Shown piece by piece: positions 1-11,509 of a stretch of 64,000 nt of DNA. The notes under the pieces are model-generated. The model did not search any database. It worked only from the letters and a program-made list of their open reading frames with translations, and was not told the origin of the DNA. The stretch is from positions 44,722,227-44,786,226 of the forward strand of contig OY970824.1 of assembly GCA_963853835.1 (NCBI GenBank). The letters run 5' to 3'. This stretch comes from Calendula officinalis (lineage: Eukaryota > Streptophyta > Magnoliopsida > Asterales > Asteraceae). A program made the position numbers and the translations under genes. Each line of letters begins with the position of its first letter. Positions within the stretch are counted from its first letter, which is position 1.

Positions 1-2
1 GC

Positions 3-2675
3 TTAGGACATATAAACAAGAAACGCATAGCTAAACTCCAAAAGGATGGAGTGTTAGAATCATTTGACTTAAAATCAGATGATGTGTGTGAGTCTTGTTT
101 ACTTGGCAAGATGACAAAGGCGCCATTCACAGGGTCGTGTGAAAGAGGCAAAGATTTGTTGGATCTCATACATACTGATGTGTGTGGACCGTTCAAATCT
201 AACACTAGATATGGTGAACGATACTTCGTCACATTTACTGATGATTTCAGTAGATATGGTTATGTTTATCTGATTAAACATAAGTCTGATACTTTTGAAA
301 CGTTCAAAGAATATCAGAAAGAAGTAGAGAATCAACTGGGCAGGAAGATTAAGATGCTCCGCTCTGACAGGGGCGGAGAGTATCTTAGTCAAGAGTTTAT
401 CGACTATCTAAAGAGTTGTGGAATAGTATCTCAACTCTCTCCTCCACGAACTCTACAACTCAATGGAGTGTCGGAAAGGAGAAATCGAACCTTGTTAGAC
501 ATGGTGCGATCTATGATGAGTCGATCAACACTTCCAGTGAGTTTCTGGGGATATGCCTTAGAGACTGCAGCACATATCGTGAACCTTGTACCAACTAAGA
601 AGGTTGCCAAAACTCCCTCTGAAATGTGGACAGGGAATCCTCCCTCCCTCAAACATTTGAAAATCTGGGGTTGTGAAGTTTATGTAAGACATGAATCTCA
701 CGACAAGCTAGATAACAAATCAGAGAAGTGCTACTTCATTGGCTACCCACAACAGTCTTTTAGATATCGGTTTTATAATCCGAAAGAGAACAAAGTGTTC
801 GTATCTCGAAGAGGATTCTTCCTTGAGAGAGAGCTATTATCCAAAGAACACAGTGTGAGCAAAATTGATCTTGAAGAGTGTCAAGAGTCAACCAATGAAG
901 ATGTAGTGGAACCTATAGTTGACACTAGCACTCAACCAGAGGATGAGATTCCTGTTGAAGAAAATGTAACTCCTACCGTTCCACGTAGATCCTCTAGAAC
1001 TGTTCGCCCTCTTGAGCATTTTGGTGATTATAATGATTACAATATTGCTGAAGGTGATGCATCTACTGGTAATAGTTTACCAGTTGATGACGATGAGCCA
1101 TCGAGTTATAAGGAAGCTATGGAAGGCCCTGAGGCCGATAAATGGAAAGTGGCTATGGAGAGTGAGATTCAGTTCATGTATGACAATCAAGTACGGAACT
1201 TGATTGAGACTTCTCCCGGCATTAAAACCGTTGGGTGTAAGTGGATCTTCAAGAAGAAGATAGACATGGATGGGAATGTGCACACCTATAAGGCTAGGTT
1301 GGTTGCAAAAGGTTATACTCAAACTCATGGGATTGATTATGATGAAACCTTTTCACCAGTAGCCAAGATAAAGTCTATCAGAATATTACTTGCCATAGCT
1401 GCATTTCATGACTATGAAATTTGGCAGATGGATGTTAAAACCGCCTTCCTTAACGGAAGACTTACTGAGGATGTCTATATGGCACAGCCAGAAGGTTTTA
1501 TCAATAAGAAATATCCTGATAGAGTGTGCAAGCTTGAGAAATCAATCTATGGATTGAAACAAGCCTCTCATAGCTGGAATCTTTGCTTCCATGAGAAAGT
1601 CAAGGAGTTTGGTTTCTCTAGGAGTGAAGATGAGTCCTGCGTTTACATTAAAGCTAGTGGGAGTGTTGTAGTCTTTCTTGTACTGTATGTGGATGACATA
1701 CTCCTTATTGGAAATCATATTCCTACACTGCAAGATGTGAAGTCTTGGTTGGGAAAATGTTTCGCAATGAAGGACCTAGGAGATGCAGCGTACATACTCG
1801 GTATAAAGATATACAGAGATAGAGAAAGACGTCTAATAGGATTAAGCCAGAGTACATACTTGGATAAAATACTAAAACGTTTTAGTATGGTTGATTCTAA
1901 GAAAGGGTATCTACCCATGAATCATGGCATAACATTGTCTAAGAGACAATGTCCCAGTACTGAGCAAGAACTGGAGAAGATGAGTCGAGTCCCCTACGCC
2001 TCGGCGATTGGATCGATCATGTATGCCATGATATGTACTCGTCCGGATGTCTCATATGCTTTGAGCATGGTGAGTCGGTTCCAGGACAACCCTGGCAGCG
2101 ATCATTGGACTGCGGTGAAAACGATTCTCAAGTACCTAAGGAGAACAAAGGATATGTTCTTAGTGTATGGTGGGAAAGACGAACTTGTTGTGGAAGGTTA
2201 TTGTGACGCGAGTTTCCAAACGGATAGAGATTACTCGTGCTCACAATCTGGGTGGGTGTTCTTGTTAAATGGAGGAGCTGTCACTTGGAAGAGTTCCAAG
2301 CAGAAGGCAGTCGCTGATTCTACATGTGAATCTGAGTATATTGCTGCCAGTGAGGCAGCAAAAGAGGCCACATGGTTAAAGAATTTCATTGGTGATCTTG
2401 GTGTCGTAACAAGCATCAAGGACCCATTGAAAATCTTTTGTGACAATGAAGGTGCAGTCGCTTTGACTAAAGAATCCAAAGATCATAGTCGAACCAGGCA
2501 TATACTCAGAAAATATCACTATGTGAGAAAGCGTGTTGAGGAAGGTGACATCATAGTGACTAGAGTATTGTCGGAAAACAACCCGGCTGATCCTTTCACT
2601 AAAGCACTAAGTCGTGCCAAGCATGATGCTCATGCAAGGACGATTGGAATTAGATTTCATAGTGACTTATCTTAA
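3..2675 (+). CDS. Copia-1 pol polyprotein (integrase, reverse transcriptase, RNase H), 5' partial
   Basis: The frame is open from base 3, so the apparent GTG start at 51 is not a real start and the protein continues leftwards. The first residues (LGHINKKRIAKL) belong to the GAG-pre-integrase domain. The integrase core shows the Asp in HTDVCGPF (near 175), the Asp in RSDRGGEY (codon 366) and the Glu in GVSERRNRTL (codon 474), so the DDE triad is present. Reverse transcriptase starts near 1130 and has the catalytic YVDD at 1686-1697. RNase H follows with GYCDASFQ (near 2200) and CESEYIAA (near 2328). The frame ends with TAA at 2673-2675. The family copies a genomic RNA into DNA in cytoplasmic particles and integrates it. 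No inactivating change is visible in the part seen. Confidence 0.93.
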   Translation, partial: LGHINKKRIAKLQKDGVLESFDLKSDDVCESCLLGKMTKAPFTGSCERGKDLLDLIHTDVCGPFKSNTRYGERYFVTFTDDFSRYGYVYLIKHKSDTFETFKEYQKEVENQLGRKIKMLRSDRGGEYLSQEFIDYLKSCGIVSQLSPPRTLQLNGVSERRNRTLLDMVRSMMSRSTLPVSFWGYALETAAHIVNLVPTKKVAKTPSEMWTGNPPSLKHLKIWGCEVYVRHESHDKLDNKSEKCYFIGYPQQSFRYRFYNPKENKVFVSRRGFFLERELLSKEHSVSKIDLEECQESTNEDVVEPIVDTSTQPEDEIPVEENVTPTVPRRSSRTVRPLEHFGDYNDYNIAEGDASTGNSLPVDDDEPSSYKEAMEGPEADKWKVAMESEIQFMYDNQVRNLIETSPGIKTVGCKWIFKKKIDMDGNVHTYKARLVAKGYTQTHGIDYDETFSPVAKIKSIRILLAIAAFHDYEIWQMDVKTAFLNGRLTEDVYMAQPEGFINKKYPDRVCKLEKSIYGLKQASHSWNLCFHEKVKEFGFSRSEDESCVYIKASGSVVVFLVLYVDDILLIGNHIPTLQDVKSWLGKCFAMKDLGDAAYILGIKIYRDRERRLIGLSQSTYLDKILKRFSMVDSKKGYLPMNHGITLSKRQCPSTEQELEKMSRVPYASAIGSIMYAMICTRPDVSYALSMVSRFQDNPGSDHWTAVKTILKYLRRTKDMFLVYGGKDELVVEGYCDASFQTDRDYSCSQSGWVFLLNGGAVTWKSSKQKAVADSTCESEYIAASEAAKEATWLKNFIGDLGVVTSIKDPLKIFCDNEGAVALTKESKDHSRTRHILRKYHYVRKRVEEGDIIVTRVLSENNPADPFTKALSRAKHDAHARTIGIRFHSDLS

Positions 2676-3547
2676 AGTGTTATTCATTTGAAATTTGTAG
2701 TGAAAATTAAATTGTATGAATTGATGATTTATTTATGGAGATTAAATAATTTGCAAGTGTTCTATCATTTATATAGTATTTAATTATTCCATTTCAACCT
2801 TTTGCATGTTTAGAACCTATTCCAAAGTAATCTAAGAGATTACTTGAACGTCCACAGTCAGTCGTTCTCATGGGAATGAGAACTAAATTAAGATGTCATG
2901 GAAGAGTTAGTAGCTTGTTCAAAGGTATGAGCATTGCATGGAGATTGCTGCTACTTTCATGAGCATTTAAAAGGAGAATTTAAATGTTGGACAAACCCAC
3001 GCTCAGAGAATTACCCCCATGGACTTCATCATGGGTAATTGTGAGGCGATAATATCGTATAAGTCTTCAAACCAGGATGGATCATTTCCTTAGTACGATT
3101 TCGTGATGCATTGGTCTAACTCCAACGCTATTCGTAACTGGTAGCTATACAAATTAGTTCCATGCGTCATGTGATGACTATGAAGGAAGATGGTGTAGTT
3201 AAGGTTTATTCGTTCCCTCTGATCAAAGTGATAGAGGAGATACTATGGGCCCCCTGTTGATTTGATGTGACACTAAAGTACCTGCGCAGGTCATGACTAA
3301 ACTGAAAGTTCAATTATGTAGTCAAAACGTCATCATAAATCTCGAATCAGGAAACATAATCGTAACTAGAGTGATTGACAAGTCCATGTCACTAGTTACA
3401 TGATGTCGTGCAACGAAGGACATATGATCACTTATCATAGGACTGTTTTTGATAGTTCAGAGTTCAGCAGCTGCACATGCTATGCACACTCTAAAGGATA
3501 CACGAACGCGTACCGTTTATAGTTGATGAGATGTCCAAGTGGGAGAC
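2676..3547 (+). other. Copia-1 3' non-coding region and polypurine tract
   Basis: No reading frame is visible between the pol stop and the LTR. The last bases before the LTR, AAGTGGGAGAC at 3537-3547, form the plus-strand polypurine primer. Copia-2 has a tail of almost the same length (42686-43526) ending in AAGTGGGAGC, so the long non-coding 3' tail is shared by these two Copia elements. Confidence 0.7.
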
Positions 3548-4353
3548 TGTTGGAATTGGTGTCCAACACATCAGATAAACCGGTATTCCGGTTCGGGTAT
3601 TTTAGAGTCCTATTCGGGTTGCCCTCGAGGAATCAACGAACACGAGAAAACGTAGTGTTTAATTAATAGTTTAATTAAAAGGACTAACGGGCTAGACGAG
3701 CTAATCTAGTTAATGGGTAATTAACTAGATTATGGTATCGGACCAAGTATTAATTAATAGTTTAGTTAATACTTGTGGGTTTAATTAAATGGTTAAATTA
3801 GTGGGCTTTGGAAACAATTATGGTATTACCATAATTAGGATTTGGCAAGTATATATATTAGGGTTAAGGGGTTTAACCTAAGAACTAATCACTTGATCCC
3901 TTGCCTCTCCCAAAGCACTCGGCCGAAGCCCACCTCCGTCACCGCCGCTGCCGCCGCTCCGCCACCATGCGCCGCCGCCGCCGCTGCCGTCAAACCGAAA
4001 GGGTTTTCGGTTTAGGTTTCGGTACTCGTTTTCTCAAGGTGCTTTATACTACGTTGTGGTATATCGTCCTGTTCGTGATCAACCTTGGGTGTGAACCGAT
4101 AGAGGGATTCTTTCTTGAATCCTAAGGCATAGTGTGAATCTGGCAAGAACGAGATCACAAGGTTTGTCATCCTCGCCAAACAATAACAATGTAAGTTTTG
4201 GATTTATATATTTAATTAGTTATTAAATATCTAGTTGCGTTAGAATTGTAAACCTAATGGTCCAAAATAGTTTTATCGGGTTGGTGTTCTAACCAAGTTA
4301 CTTTTGATTTCCGCCTTAAGTAAATTGTGGCTAGATGCATAGAAAACGCAACA
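3548..4353 (+). repeat. Copia-1 3' LTR
   Basis: It begins TGTTGGAATTGG directly after the polypurine tract and ends GAAAACGCAACA, giving TGTTG...CAACA ends. The end was chosen by aligning with the solo LTR at 6752-8510, which ends CTCAACA at the same place. It contains a GC-rich CCGCCG stretch (about 3930-3990) and a consensus splice-donor-like GTAAGT at 4191, also found in the solo LTR. The short frame at 3901-4125 lies wholly in the LTR and is not a gene. The alternative end at 4359 (AAAAACA) cannot be excluded. Confidence 0.82.
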
Positions 4354-6651
4354 AAAACATGATTTTTCGGTTCTCGATTCTAGGCAGTTTGGACCGGTTC
4401 TTGGAACGTCCTTGCACAAGCCTAGTTAGAAAGCAAATTTGATCAAAGAATCACTACCCCATTCAACAAATAATTAAAATTTCTTACACTGGCCAGTCAA
4501 TTAAACTACGAAACTGCAAACCAGGATGAAAAAGCACCGATCTGTTCAATCATGCAAACATTTTCCATGAGGAGACTTAGGGAACGTGCTGCATTTAAAC
4601 CAAGTAATTTATTATAATAACATAAAATAAAATCTAACCTAGATAAGATGTTCCAGTTTTTCGTTTGTCAAAGCAAAATTATTTCATCCAAATTATTTGT
4701 TAGAATTGCAAGTAAGTTTACAACATTCAAATTCATGTAACAATTACCGTGTTATGCTTAAAACTCTCGAACCCGTAGATATCAGGAACACCAATAGTGA
4801 TTTTGAGTTTGAATCCTGTCCAATTAAATTGTTAATTTTTAACTTCAAAATTGACATCAAATAAATTAATCAATTGTACAGATGAATAATAGTTACTAAT
4901 TGTGTGTTTAATGATGTTATCTTGAACAGTTTTATTTACAACAATTTCATAGCAATTTTGCATTTATTTGCTTATGATAATGTGAAGGAAAGTTTGGCTC
5001 CAAAACCTAGATTAAAACATTGATTAATTAGTCAAAAGTCAATATTTTTAAAGATACAAATTAGTCAAAAGTTGAAAGTAAACGATGTTTAAAACAATGA
5101 GTCTCCTTTCTATAAGTCAAAAGCCAAAATTTCTAATTATATATCTTACATTTGTAAACTTGATGAACAGTAGCAGACTCCTGCTTTTCCAGCTCCATTT
5201 AATGACATCCACCTCATGCTGCTTTGCTTTGCCAGCTCCCTTTAACGACATCCTGCTTCAGTTTACCACTATGGCCACCCCATTCATCTGCATTTTTAGG
5301 TTTTTTTTAAAGTTCCCTTTTCAATTTTGAGGCTTCTTACTTTTGAATTAGGTTTTGGATTTCACCTACATGCATCAACAATTTCAGCTCACCTTCTTCA
5401 GGTAACATTCAATGACTTTTTCGAATTTGGGATTTCGGTTTTTGGAATTACAGTTCCCATCGTCAACAACGAATTACAGGAACCCGTGTAGGTTAGCTTC
5501 ATCTGTCACCTTTTCCTTTTAAGTTTTTCCCCCAATTTCGTGCTTTTAGAATACGGTTTATTAATCTCCATTTATTGCTATACTAATTACACAGATTGAT
5601 AATACTCTTTAGTAACTGCAAAATACATAGCATGTGAAATTAATATTTCATACAATTAAGAGTCCTCTGTTTGATAATTTGGTGACTTCCTTTCTTCAAT
5701 AAGGCAATTGAATTATTTAAGTTTCCATTCTAATTTATTTAGATTGCTATCGTTTAAGGTCAGTTAGGTCAATTCTTGGCTAATTACAACCATTTTAGGT
5801 ACTTATTTCAAATATTTTTCATTAAATATTTATTTAAAATACTTACTACGTGTATAAATTTTGATGGAGTGGTATTATTTTAGTTTAATGGAAATCTATT
5901 TAAAAATAATGGTGAAAATCAATAACAAATGATATATGGATTTCCAATTAACTCATGAAAAGAATGATTGTAAATTACGTTGAGGATTCCGATCATTATA
6001 CACATCTATTATGTTGTGTTGTAGATTTGATGGTCTAATGAGGAGATTTATTATAATTTTGAAAATTTAGGCGTTTGCTTTCTCTCTTGGAAGATTTTCA
6101 TTTATAGTTTGAGGATCTGGTATTATTTGTTGAGTAATGTTTGCACAATGGTACGTTTTTTTCTTCCAATAATTTTTAGCAACCAACTTTTTACTAAAGT
6201 TAAAATGATTTGTGATACATAGAATCAACCAAAGACTTTGATATCCACCTAACTACTTAGTAACTTGCAATACCAGTAGCTAGCAACTTTTAGATTTTTC
6301 ACAAGCATCAAAAGATAGCATAAGAAACAGAATTGTTACCTAGCTAAATTGGTAGCCCAGCATATTTCGAAGGTGAAAATAAATTAGCACAACATAATAC
6401 TATTACACATTAGTTCTTAAACAACTGTAATTTGATTCGATTTGATATTTGTATAACTTTATCTAAACATTGGTTGCAGATTCATCATTTATCTTGGTTG
6501 GAGGTTCATCACTGCTTAGATTTAGATATAAAGTGGTTAATATGAAAGATGATTGCTCCAAGGAACACAATTTATATTCGTAAGTAATTCGTCTATGCTT
6601 CAGTTTGCTACAAAATCTTCCACAATTGTATCGTTATATGAATATCAGTAT
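4354..6651. other. Unassigned AT-rich intergenic DNA, possibly a Helitron body
   Basis: I see no convincing coding region here. There is a short imperfect duplication (about 5180-5210 and 5226-5255, sharing CCAGCTCC and ACATCC). Because a Helitron-type 3' end lies at 6652-6684, part of this stretch may be the body of that Helitron, but no matching TC-type 5' end could be picked out. Confidence 0.35.
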
Positions 6652-6684
6652 CCCCGCCGCATCGCGCGGGGTAAAACCTACTAG
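6652..6684 (+). mobile_element. Helitron-type 3' terminus
   Basis: A GC-rich hairpin (CCCCGC...GCGCGGGG, 6652-6671) is followed 9 bases later by CTAG at 6681-6684 and then a T. This is the hallmark 3' end of plant Helitrons, which insert between A and T and end in CTRR. The loop region resembles the hairpin of the complete Helitron at 36314-39223 (both contain CCGCCGCAT followed by GCGCGGG). The 5' end is unknown, so only the terminus is annotated. Confidence 0.6.
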
Positions 6685-7319
6685 TTTAACTACAAAAATG
6701 AGCACCATGTACTACTATTAGTCTTTTTTTTTATATCCTTACGGAGATTATTGTTGAGTTTCGTACATTTTTACCGTCACTTTTGTTCATCGCGGAATTA
6801 CAAACAAACATGGTAAATGACAATTCCCGATTAAAAACTTTTATGACTGTTAGGTTTACAAATCCAAGGTAACTAGAATATAAAATAAATAAATCGAAAC
6901 TTACATTGGCGGCACTTGGTAGACACAATACTTGTGATCGAGTACGAGCCACTTTGTAACCAGTAGGCTTCAAGAAAGAAACCTTCTACTTGTTCACACC
7001 TAAGGCTTGTAATCAAACGAGACAATATACCACATTGTAGTATAATGTACTCTTGAGAAACACAACGAAAACCAATCCGAAAACAATTCCGGTGGTGGGG
7101 CACAGCGGCGGCTGGCGGAGCAGCGGCGGCGCTGGGCTGCCGGTGGTGGAGCTCGGCGGTGGTTTGGGTGGCGGTAAGGGGGGCCAGCCAAGGGAGAGAG
7201 CACAAGAGAATTTGGTGTGTTTTTGCCTCTAACCCAAGCCTCCTATTTATAGGGTCATTAACCCTAATCACCTAATGAGTTTAATACTTGGATCAAGCCC
7301 ATTAGTTTTAAATGATTAA

Positions 7320-8065
7320 GGGTATGCTTGGTTGGATGTATTGAATGGTAGGTAATGGGAGTGATTACCATTGAAGATGCTTGGTTTGTTACTAAGTAAT
7401 CAATCATTACTCAAAACTATATAATGCATCATTACCCACCAAATTGGGGGTAATGAACTAGGTAATGCTTAAATATACTATTATTACTTATTATTATTGT
7501 TATTAATATATAGTTATTATATTATATATCATTATTATATTATATATTAATAATAATAATATTATTTTATGATTATATTATATATAAATAAATAAATAAT
7601 ATTATTATATTATTATTTACATATTATTTATATATTATTATTATATTATATATAATATTTTATATATTATTATATTATTATATTATAAATAAATAAATAA
7701 TATTATTATATTATTATTTATATATTATTATTATATTATATATATTATGTATATATTATTATATTATATATAATATTATATATATTATTATTATATTATA
7801 TATAATATATTATATTTTATTAATAATATAATGATAGTATATATTTTATATATATTATTATATATATTATTATATATATTATTTTTATTATTATATTTTA
7901 TATATGATTAGTATAATATATATATTTGTATATTAACAAATAAATAAATAATATTATTTATATATTATAAATAAATAAATAATATTATTATAATTATTTA
8001 TACATTATTATTATTATTATATTATAAATAAACAAAATAATATTATTATATACTCTTTTATTATT

Positions 8066-8107
<42 letters not shown>

Positions 8108-8270
8108 TTTTAATTTTTTTAAATTTTAATATTTATTCATGCTCAAATAATATCCTTGATAAACCAAGCAACATCAATGACCAAGGGAATACTAAGGAAT
8201 GCTCAATGTATTCCTTAGTATTCCTATTACCTTTCCCTTTCCCATTACCCACTTTGAACCAAGCGCCCCC
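7320..8270. mobile_element. TIR element (MITE-like) with AT-rich simple-sequence core, inside the solo LTR
   Basis: The left end GGGTATGCTTGGTT...GGTAATGGG and the reverse complement of the right end GGGGGCGCTTGGTT...GGTAATGGG form imperfect terminal inverted repeats. The interior from about 7470 to 8110 is almost only A and T, with ATT/TAATA and TA repeats, and codes for nothing. The sequence is absent from the related LTR at 3548-4353, so it is an insertion. A clean target duplication is not visible, so the superfamily (PIF/Harbinger Tourist-like or hAT) is open. Confidence 0.6.
7470..8104. repeat. AT-only simple-sequence tract
   Basis: Runs of ATTATTATT, TATATA and AAATAAATAAT with almost no G or C occupy this stretch, ending in a pure TA run at about 8071-8103. 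It is the core of the TIR element and probably grew by slippage. Confidence 0.85.
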
Positions 8271-8515
8271 AAAGTCTATTAATCACTAGCCCAAATAATA
8301 AAGTCTAATTATTAGCCCACTTCTAAGATTAACTAGTTAACTAGCCCGTTAACTTAATCTAGCCTAATACCGATTTTAATTAAACTTTTAATTTAAACAT
8401 TTCGTTTATTCTCGTGTTTGATTGCACCTCAAGGGCAACCCGAGTAGGACTGATAATATACGTCACATGGTTAACCGTTTATTTGATACGGGTGGACACA
8501 TATTCCAACAATTAT

Positions 8516-8605
8516 CTCGTTGATTTCAATTTCATCAACATCAGCTTCTTCTTTAGTAGGATTTGCAGATTCTATTGTTTGGTTTACTAATAACAATTCA
8601 CTCTT
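8516..8605 (-). pseudogene. Unidentified coding-like segment interrupted by the solo LTR
   Basis: On the minus strand this stretch is open and purine-rich and translates with an acidic run (KEEADVDEIEINEI). Removing the solo LTR and one copy of its ATTAT duplication continues the frame across the junction into IIS at 6740-6746, followed by a GTAAGG that could be a splice donor, or by VRI and a stop. I do not recognise the product. It may be an exon or a C-terminus of a host gene or a captured fragment; chance coding potential is possible. Confidence 0.3.
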
Positions 8606-8610
8606 TGAGT

Positions 8611-9714
8611 CTTAGGCCCCATAAGCATCGCAAGATGCAATAGAAAGCATAGAGAGAAAGTTGACACCTTCATAAAGGAGGTACTTTTTAACACATTAAT
8701 TGTTTTTTTTAAGTTAAAAATTTGGGCAAGAAGTCCCATGTTAACCCGCACCCAAAATGACCCGTTAGCCGACCTCTGGGGAAGCATAGTTGGAACTTCA
8801 ACAAGTTCTTTTTTTGAAAAAATGACCAACACAACTATTGTTGCTACCTTATGATATAATATTATTTTTATTACTATATTAATTCGTAGTTATTTTAACA
8901 AACTTCATGATACAATGCAATTTAAAGGTGTCAATTTTGACTCGTTTACTTAGAAATTGATAAAACTTAAAAAAACATTGGTTTAAAAAAACACAATTTT
9001 GACCATTTAAATTATTTAATTAAAAAATCGATTATTATTAATATTTTATATATTTTTATTCTAGTCATATTTTGACCCACTAACTATACAATAAAGTAAA
9101 AGAATTTGAAAAAAAGTGTCCAACGTCAATCCAACCTAACCATTTCAACCTGTAACAAAAAATACATGTTTTGACCTGTCACCCAACCCACTTGACAAAC
9201 TACCTTTTTTATTAAAGAAGAAAAGATTATTATGAAAATTATATGATTATTATGAAAATTTGGACAAAAAGTGTTCCAAGTCAATCCAACCTAACTAATT
9301 CAACCTATACCAAAAATAACATATTTTGAACCGTCTCCCAACCCGTTTCACCCACCCATTTTGCATAATATAAAATGTATATTAATAAAAGAACAATTAA
9401 AATAGTATTAACCATTCACGTTCTCGTATTTCTTTTTATCTCTAGCTTCTATTTCATGTTCTTCAATTAACTAAAATAATGTCTAACATTATGCAACTTT
9501 CAACACTTTAGTAAGAAAAATCATATAATATAATGAACAAAATTATATGAAGAAAACATTCCCACCTGATGTTAACCCAATGCTTTAATTTGGTCTTGCC
9601 ATACTTTAGTTGCAAACACCAAAATGGGTGCTAAAGGTAGCTAATAAACCATATCTAAACATGTAAAAATGTAAAAGTTGGTTGTTATTTTAGACAAAAT
9701 TTATAAAATTGCAG
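8611..9714. other. AT-rich non-coding stretch upstream of the HMG-CoA lyase exon
   Basis: No coding region is supported. If the exon at 9715 belongs to a once-complete gene, this is its upstream intron, ending in TTATAAAATTGCAG at 9701-9714. A diverged direct duplication occurs at about 9117-9200 and 9275-9365 (both contain GTCAATCCAACCTAAC). Earlier exons of the enzyme were looked for and not found. Confidence 0.4.
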
Positions 9715-9721
9715 CTCACAG
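9715..9721 (+). pseudogene. HMG-CoA lyase exon, first 7 bases, before the Gypsy-1 insertion
   Basis: The acceptor TTGCAG at 9709-9714 is followed by CTCACAG, of which CACAG (9717-9721) is the target duplication of Gypsy-1. Joined to 17379-17452 these bases give an uninterrupted 81-base exon of exactly 27 codons, starting LTDAKDV. See the entry for the other half. Confidence 0.72.
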
Positions 9722-11475
9722 TGTAAAGACTGGACTAAAAAAACGACCACTTCCAACATCAATTACAACAAACCTTCCGAACATAACCAAAATACAAGTT
9801 TTTAAACATAATCACCCAAATATATACATACCATAGGCCGACTAACTATACCGGATACAAACCAACTAAACAAACCCAATAGAAAATAGTGACAATTAAA
9901 CGAGTTAGCTATAAAAGTCTATACCAAAAGGGAAGCTCTTCCAAAGCTTCAAGCTAACAACTTTACCTATCTACAATCTTGCTCTTGCCCTTCTCCTTTC
10001 AAGAAAATAGTGACAATTAAACGAGTAAGCTATAAAAGCTTAGTGAGTTCCACAATGTATAATGTTATACTAAATAATTATATAAAACAATATAATCAAA
10101 CAAACGAATGTCAACAAGTCAAAGAACCGGGTTATCACGACATCATCATAACGAAGAATTTCATACCAATACCGGGTCAACAACTAGCAAAGATAATTCC
10201 GGATTTCCAACAAAGTGTGTCATTCCCCCTTAGGCCATTAGGGAATGAGGCCGATAAAGGTGACCATGGCAGCCCTAAACGAGTACATGATCAGCTTCAC
10301 CACCACGGTCCATACCACTCCTCCACCAGGTACTCCTGCGTCCACCGCCCGACATATTACACGAAGTAATACTCAAACCGCCATGGGTCCTCACGAAAAG
10401 AAATATCACTCAAGGCATTCCACTCAAACGGGTCAAGCAAAGTAAAGTTTGTCAAAAGGATCTCAATGTTCTAAGTAACCAAAACAATACTCAAGGAAGT
10501 CAAATGATACAAGTGCCAACTAACTATATTGCATATATTTATATATATAATTAAAAGTATACACATTGCACATAGTGAACTCACATGAGATCAAACAATT
10601 GCCAACACAAGCCAAGAACTTCTTTAATCACAATTCTAATGTCACCGGTCAATGTAATCACCACAATCTCCCAATTGATTACCTATCACAATTATACACA
10701 TCTCATTCAATATCCTAATCCATAATCACAACTAGTATAAACCCTAGTCAACAATTTCCCCCAAATTGGTGATGAACCAAACCCTAGACCACCAACTTAT
10801 CTAAAATTTGTGCATAATCACTTGTTAACTACGAATCTCATAGCTAGATACCTGTTATGTTAACATACAACATCAATTTCAGTTACATAACTAAAACCCC
10901 AACTAGGGTTCTTGACCTACCAAATCTATACTTCAAGTTCTACACTTGCATGATGATAGGGAAGAGATATTACCTTAGTTATCAACACAACTGAAGAATG
11001 TCTTTTGATTTCTAGCCAAAATCTGCCCAAGAACACCCAAATTCGTCCAAAATCGCCAACACCCGATGAGAGAAAAGTCTAGAGGTGGAATGAGCTGAAA
11101 TGGGGAAAATCCCGATTTTATGTCTGATCAGCACAAGATAGCGCCGCTATCTCCTCAAACCCGCGCTTTTGAGCGCCGCTATCTCCAAGATAGCGCCGCT
11201 ATCTCTAGATTTTTCGCGTTTTACCTTTCGCTAATTCTGGCTGCTGTCCCAAAACCACCGAAGATAGCGCTGCTATCCATAGATAGCGCCGCTATCTACC
11301 CAAAATGCTGCAATTTTCAACTTTTTGTCCTTTTTAACTTATACTACTTAATCCAACATTCATAAACCCAAATTTTCACCATAATTCCAACTAGCAAAAC
11401 CTAATGCCGAATTATTTACCAGTTAGTATCCATTTTAACAATTGAAGATACTTAATTTAAAACACGTATGTTACA
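9722..11475 (-). repeat. Gypsy-1 3' LTR
   Basis: In element orientation it starts TGTAACATACGTG next to the polypurine tract (AAAAGGAGGAGG on the minus strand, within 11476-11492) and ends CTTTACA at 9722, beside the CACAG duplication. The part 10205-11465 matches the 5' LTR remnant at 16160-17368 closely. It holds a cluster of GATAGC/GCTATC palindromes at 11136-11296. A short duplication (GTGACAATTAAACGAGT, near 9889 and 10009) lies in the end part. Confidence 0.75.
11136..11296. repeat. GATAGC-GCC-GCTATC palindrome cluster, Gypsy-1 3' LTR
   Basis: Complete 15-base copies lie at 11136-11150, 11189-11203, 11263-11277 (GCT spacer) and 11282-11296, and a half copy at about 11172-11183. Arms GATAGC and GCTATC flank a 3-base centre. 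In element orientation the cluster starts about 180 bases into the LTR, where U3 control elements usually lie. Confidence 0.85.
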
Positions 11476-11509
11476 ATTACCTCCTCCTTTTGAGAATTTC
11501 GTCCAGAAA

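Larger units (their letters stand above)
1..4353 (+). mobile_element. Copia-1: Ty1/Copia LTR retrotransposon, 3' part
   Basis: The element enters from beyond the left edge. In order it shows the end of the GAG-pre-integrase domain, integrase, reverse transcriptase and RNase H in one open frame (3-2675), an 870-base non-coding tail, a polypurine tract and a 3' LTR (3548-4353). The 5' LTR, gag and protease lie outside the window. The domain order integrase before reverse transcriptase defines Ty1/Copia. The pol frame has no stop or frameshift, unlike the other elements here, so this is probably the youngest autonomous-type copy in the window. Confidence 0.93.
6752..8510 (-). mobile_element. Copia solo LTR with 5-bp target duplication, minus strand
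   Basis: Read on the minus strand it begins TGTTGGAATATGTG and ends CTCAACA, with the target duplication ATTAT on both sides (6747-6751 and 8511-8515). No internal region is present, so it is a solo LTR left by recombination between two LTRs. It is homologous to the Copia-1 LTR: both share a GC-rich proline/alanine-like stretch, a segment that translates like CEQVEGFFLE, and a GTAAGT (minus strand at 6899-6904). A TIR element of about 950 bases (7320-8270) lies inside it. Confidence 0.87.

Noticed and set aside
3901..4125. Short arginine-rich frame after Copia-1
   Set aside because: It lies wholly in the LTR and a similar frame occurs in the solo LTR; it is translated GC-rich repeat, not a gene.
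5085..5330. 81-codon frame with hydrophobic residues
   Set aside because: No motif, no promoter or splice support and low-complexity composition; it contains a local duplication.
6873..7271. 132-codon minus-strand frame
   Set aside because: Part of the solo LTR, homologous to the non-genic LTR frame at 3901-4125.
10010..10445. Two overlapping plus-strand frames
   Set aside because: They lie in the Gypsy-1 3' LTR and recur in the 5' LTR (16157-16390), antisense to the element.
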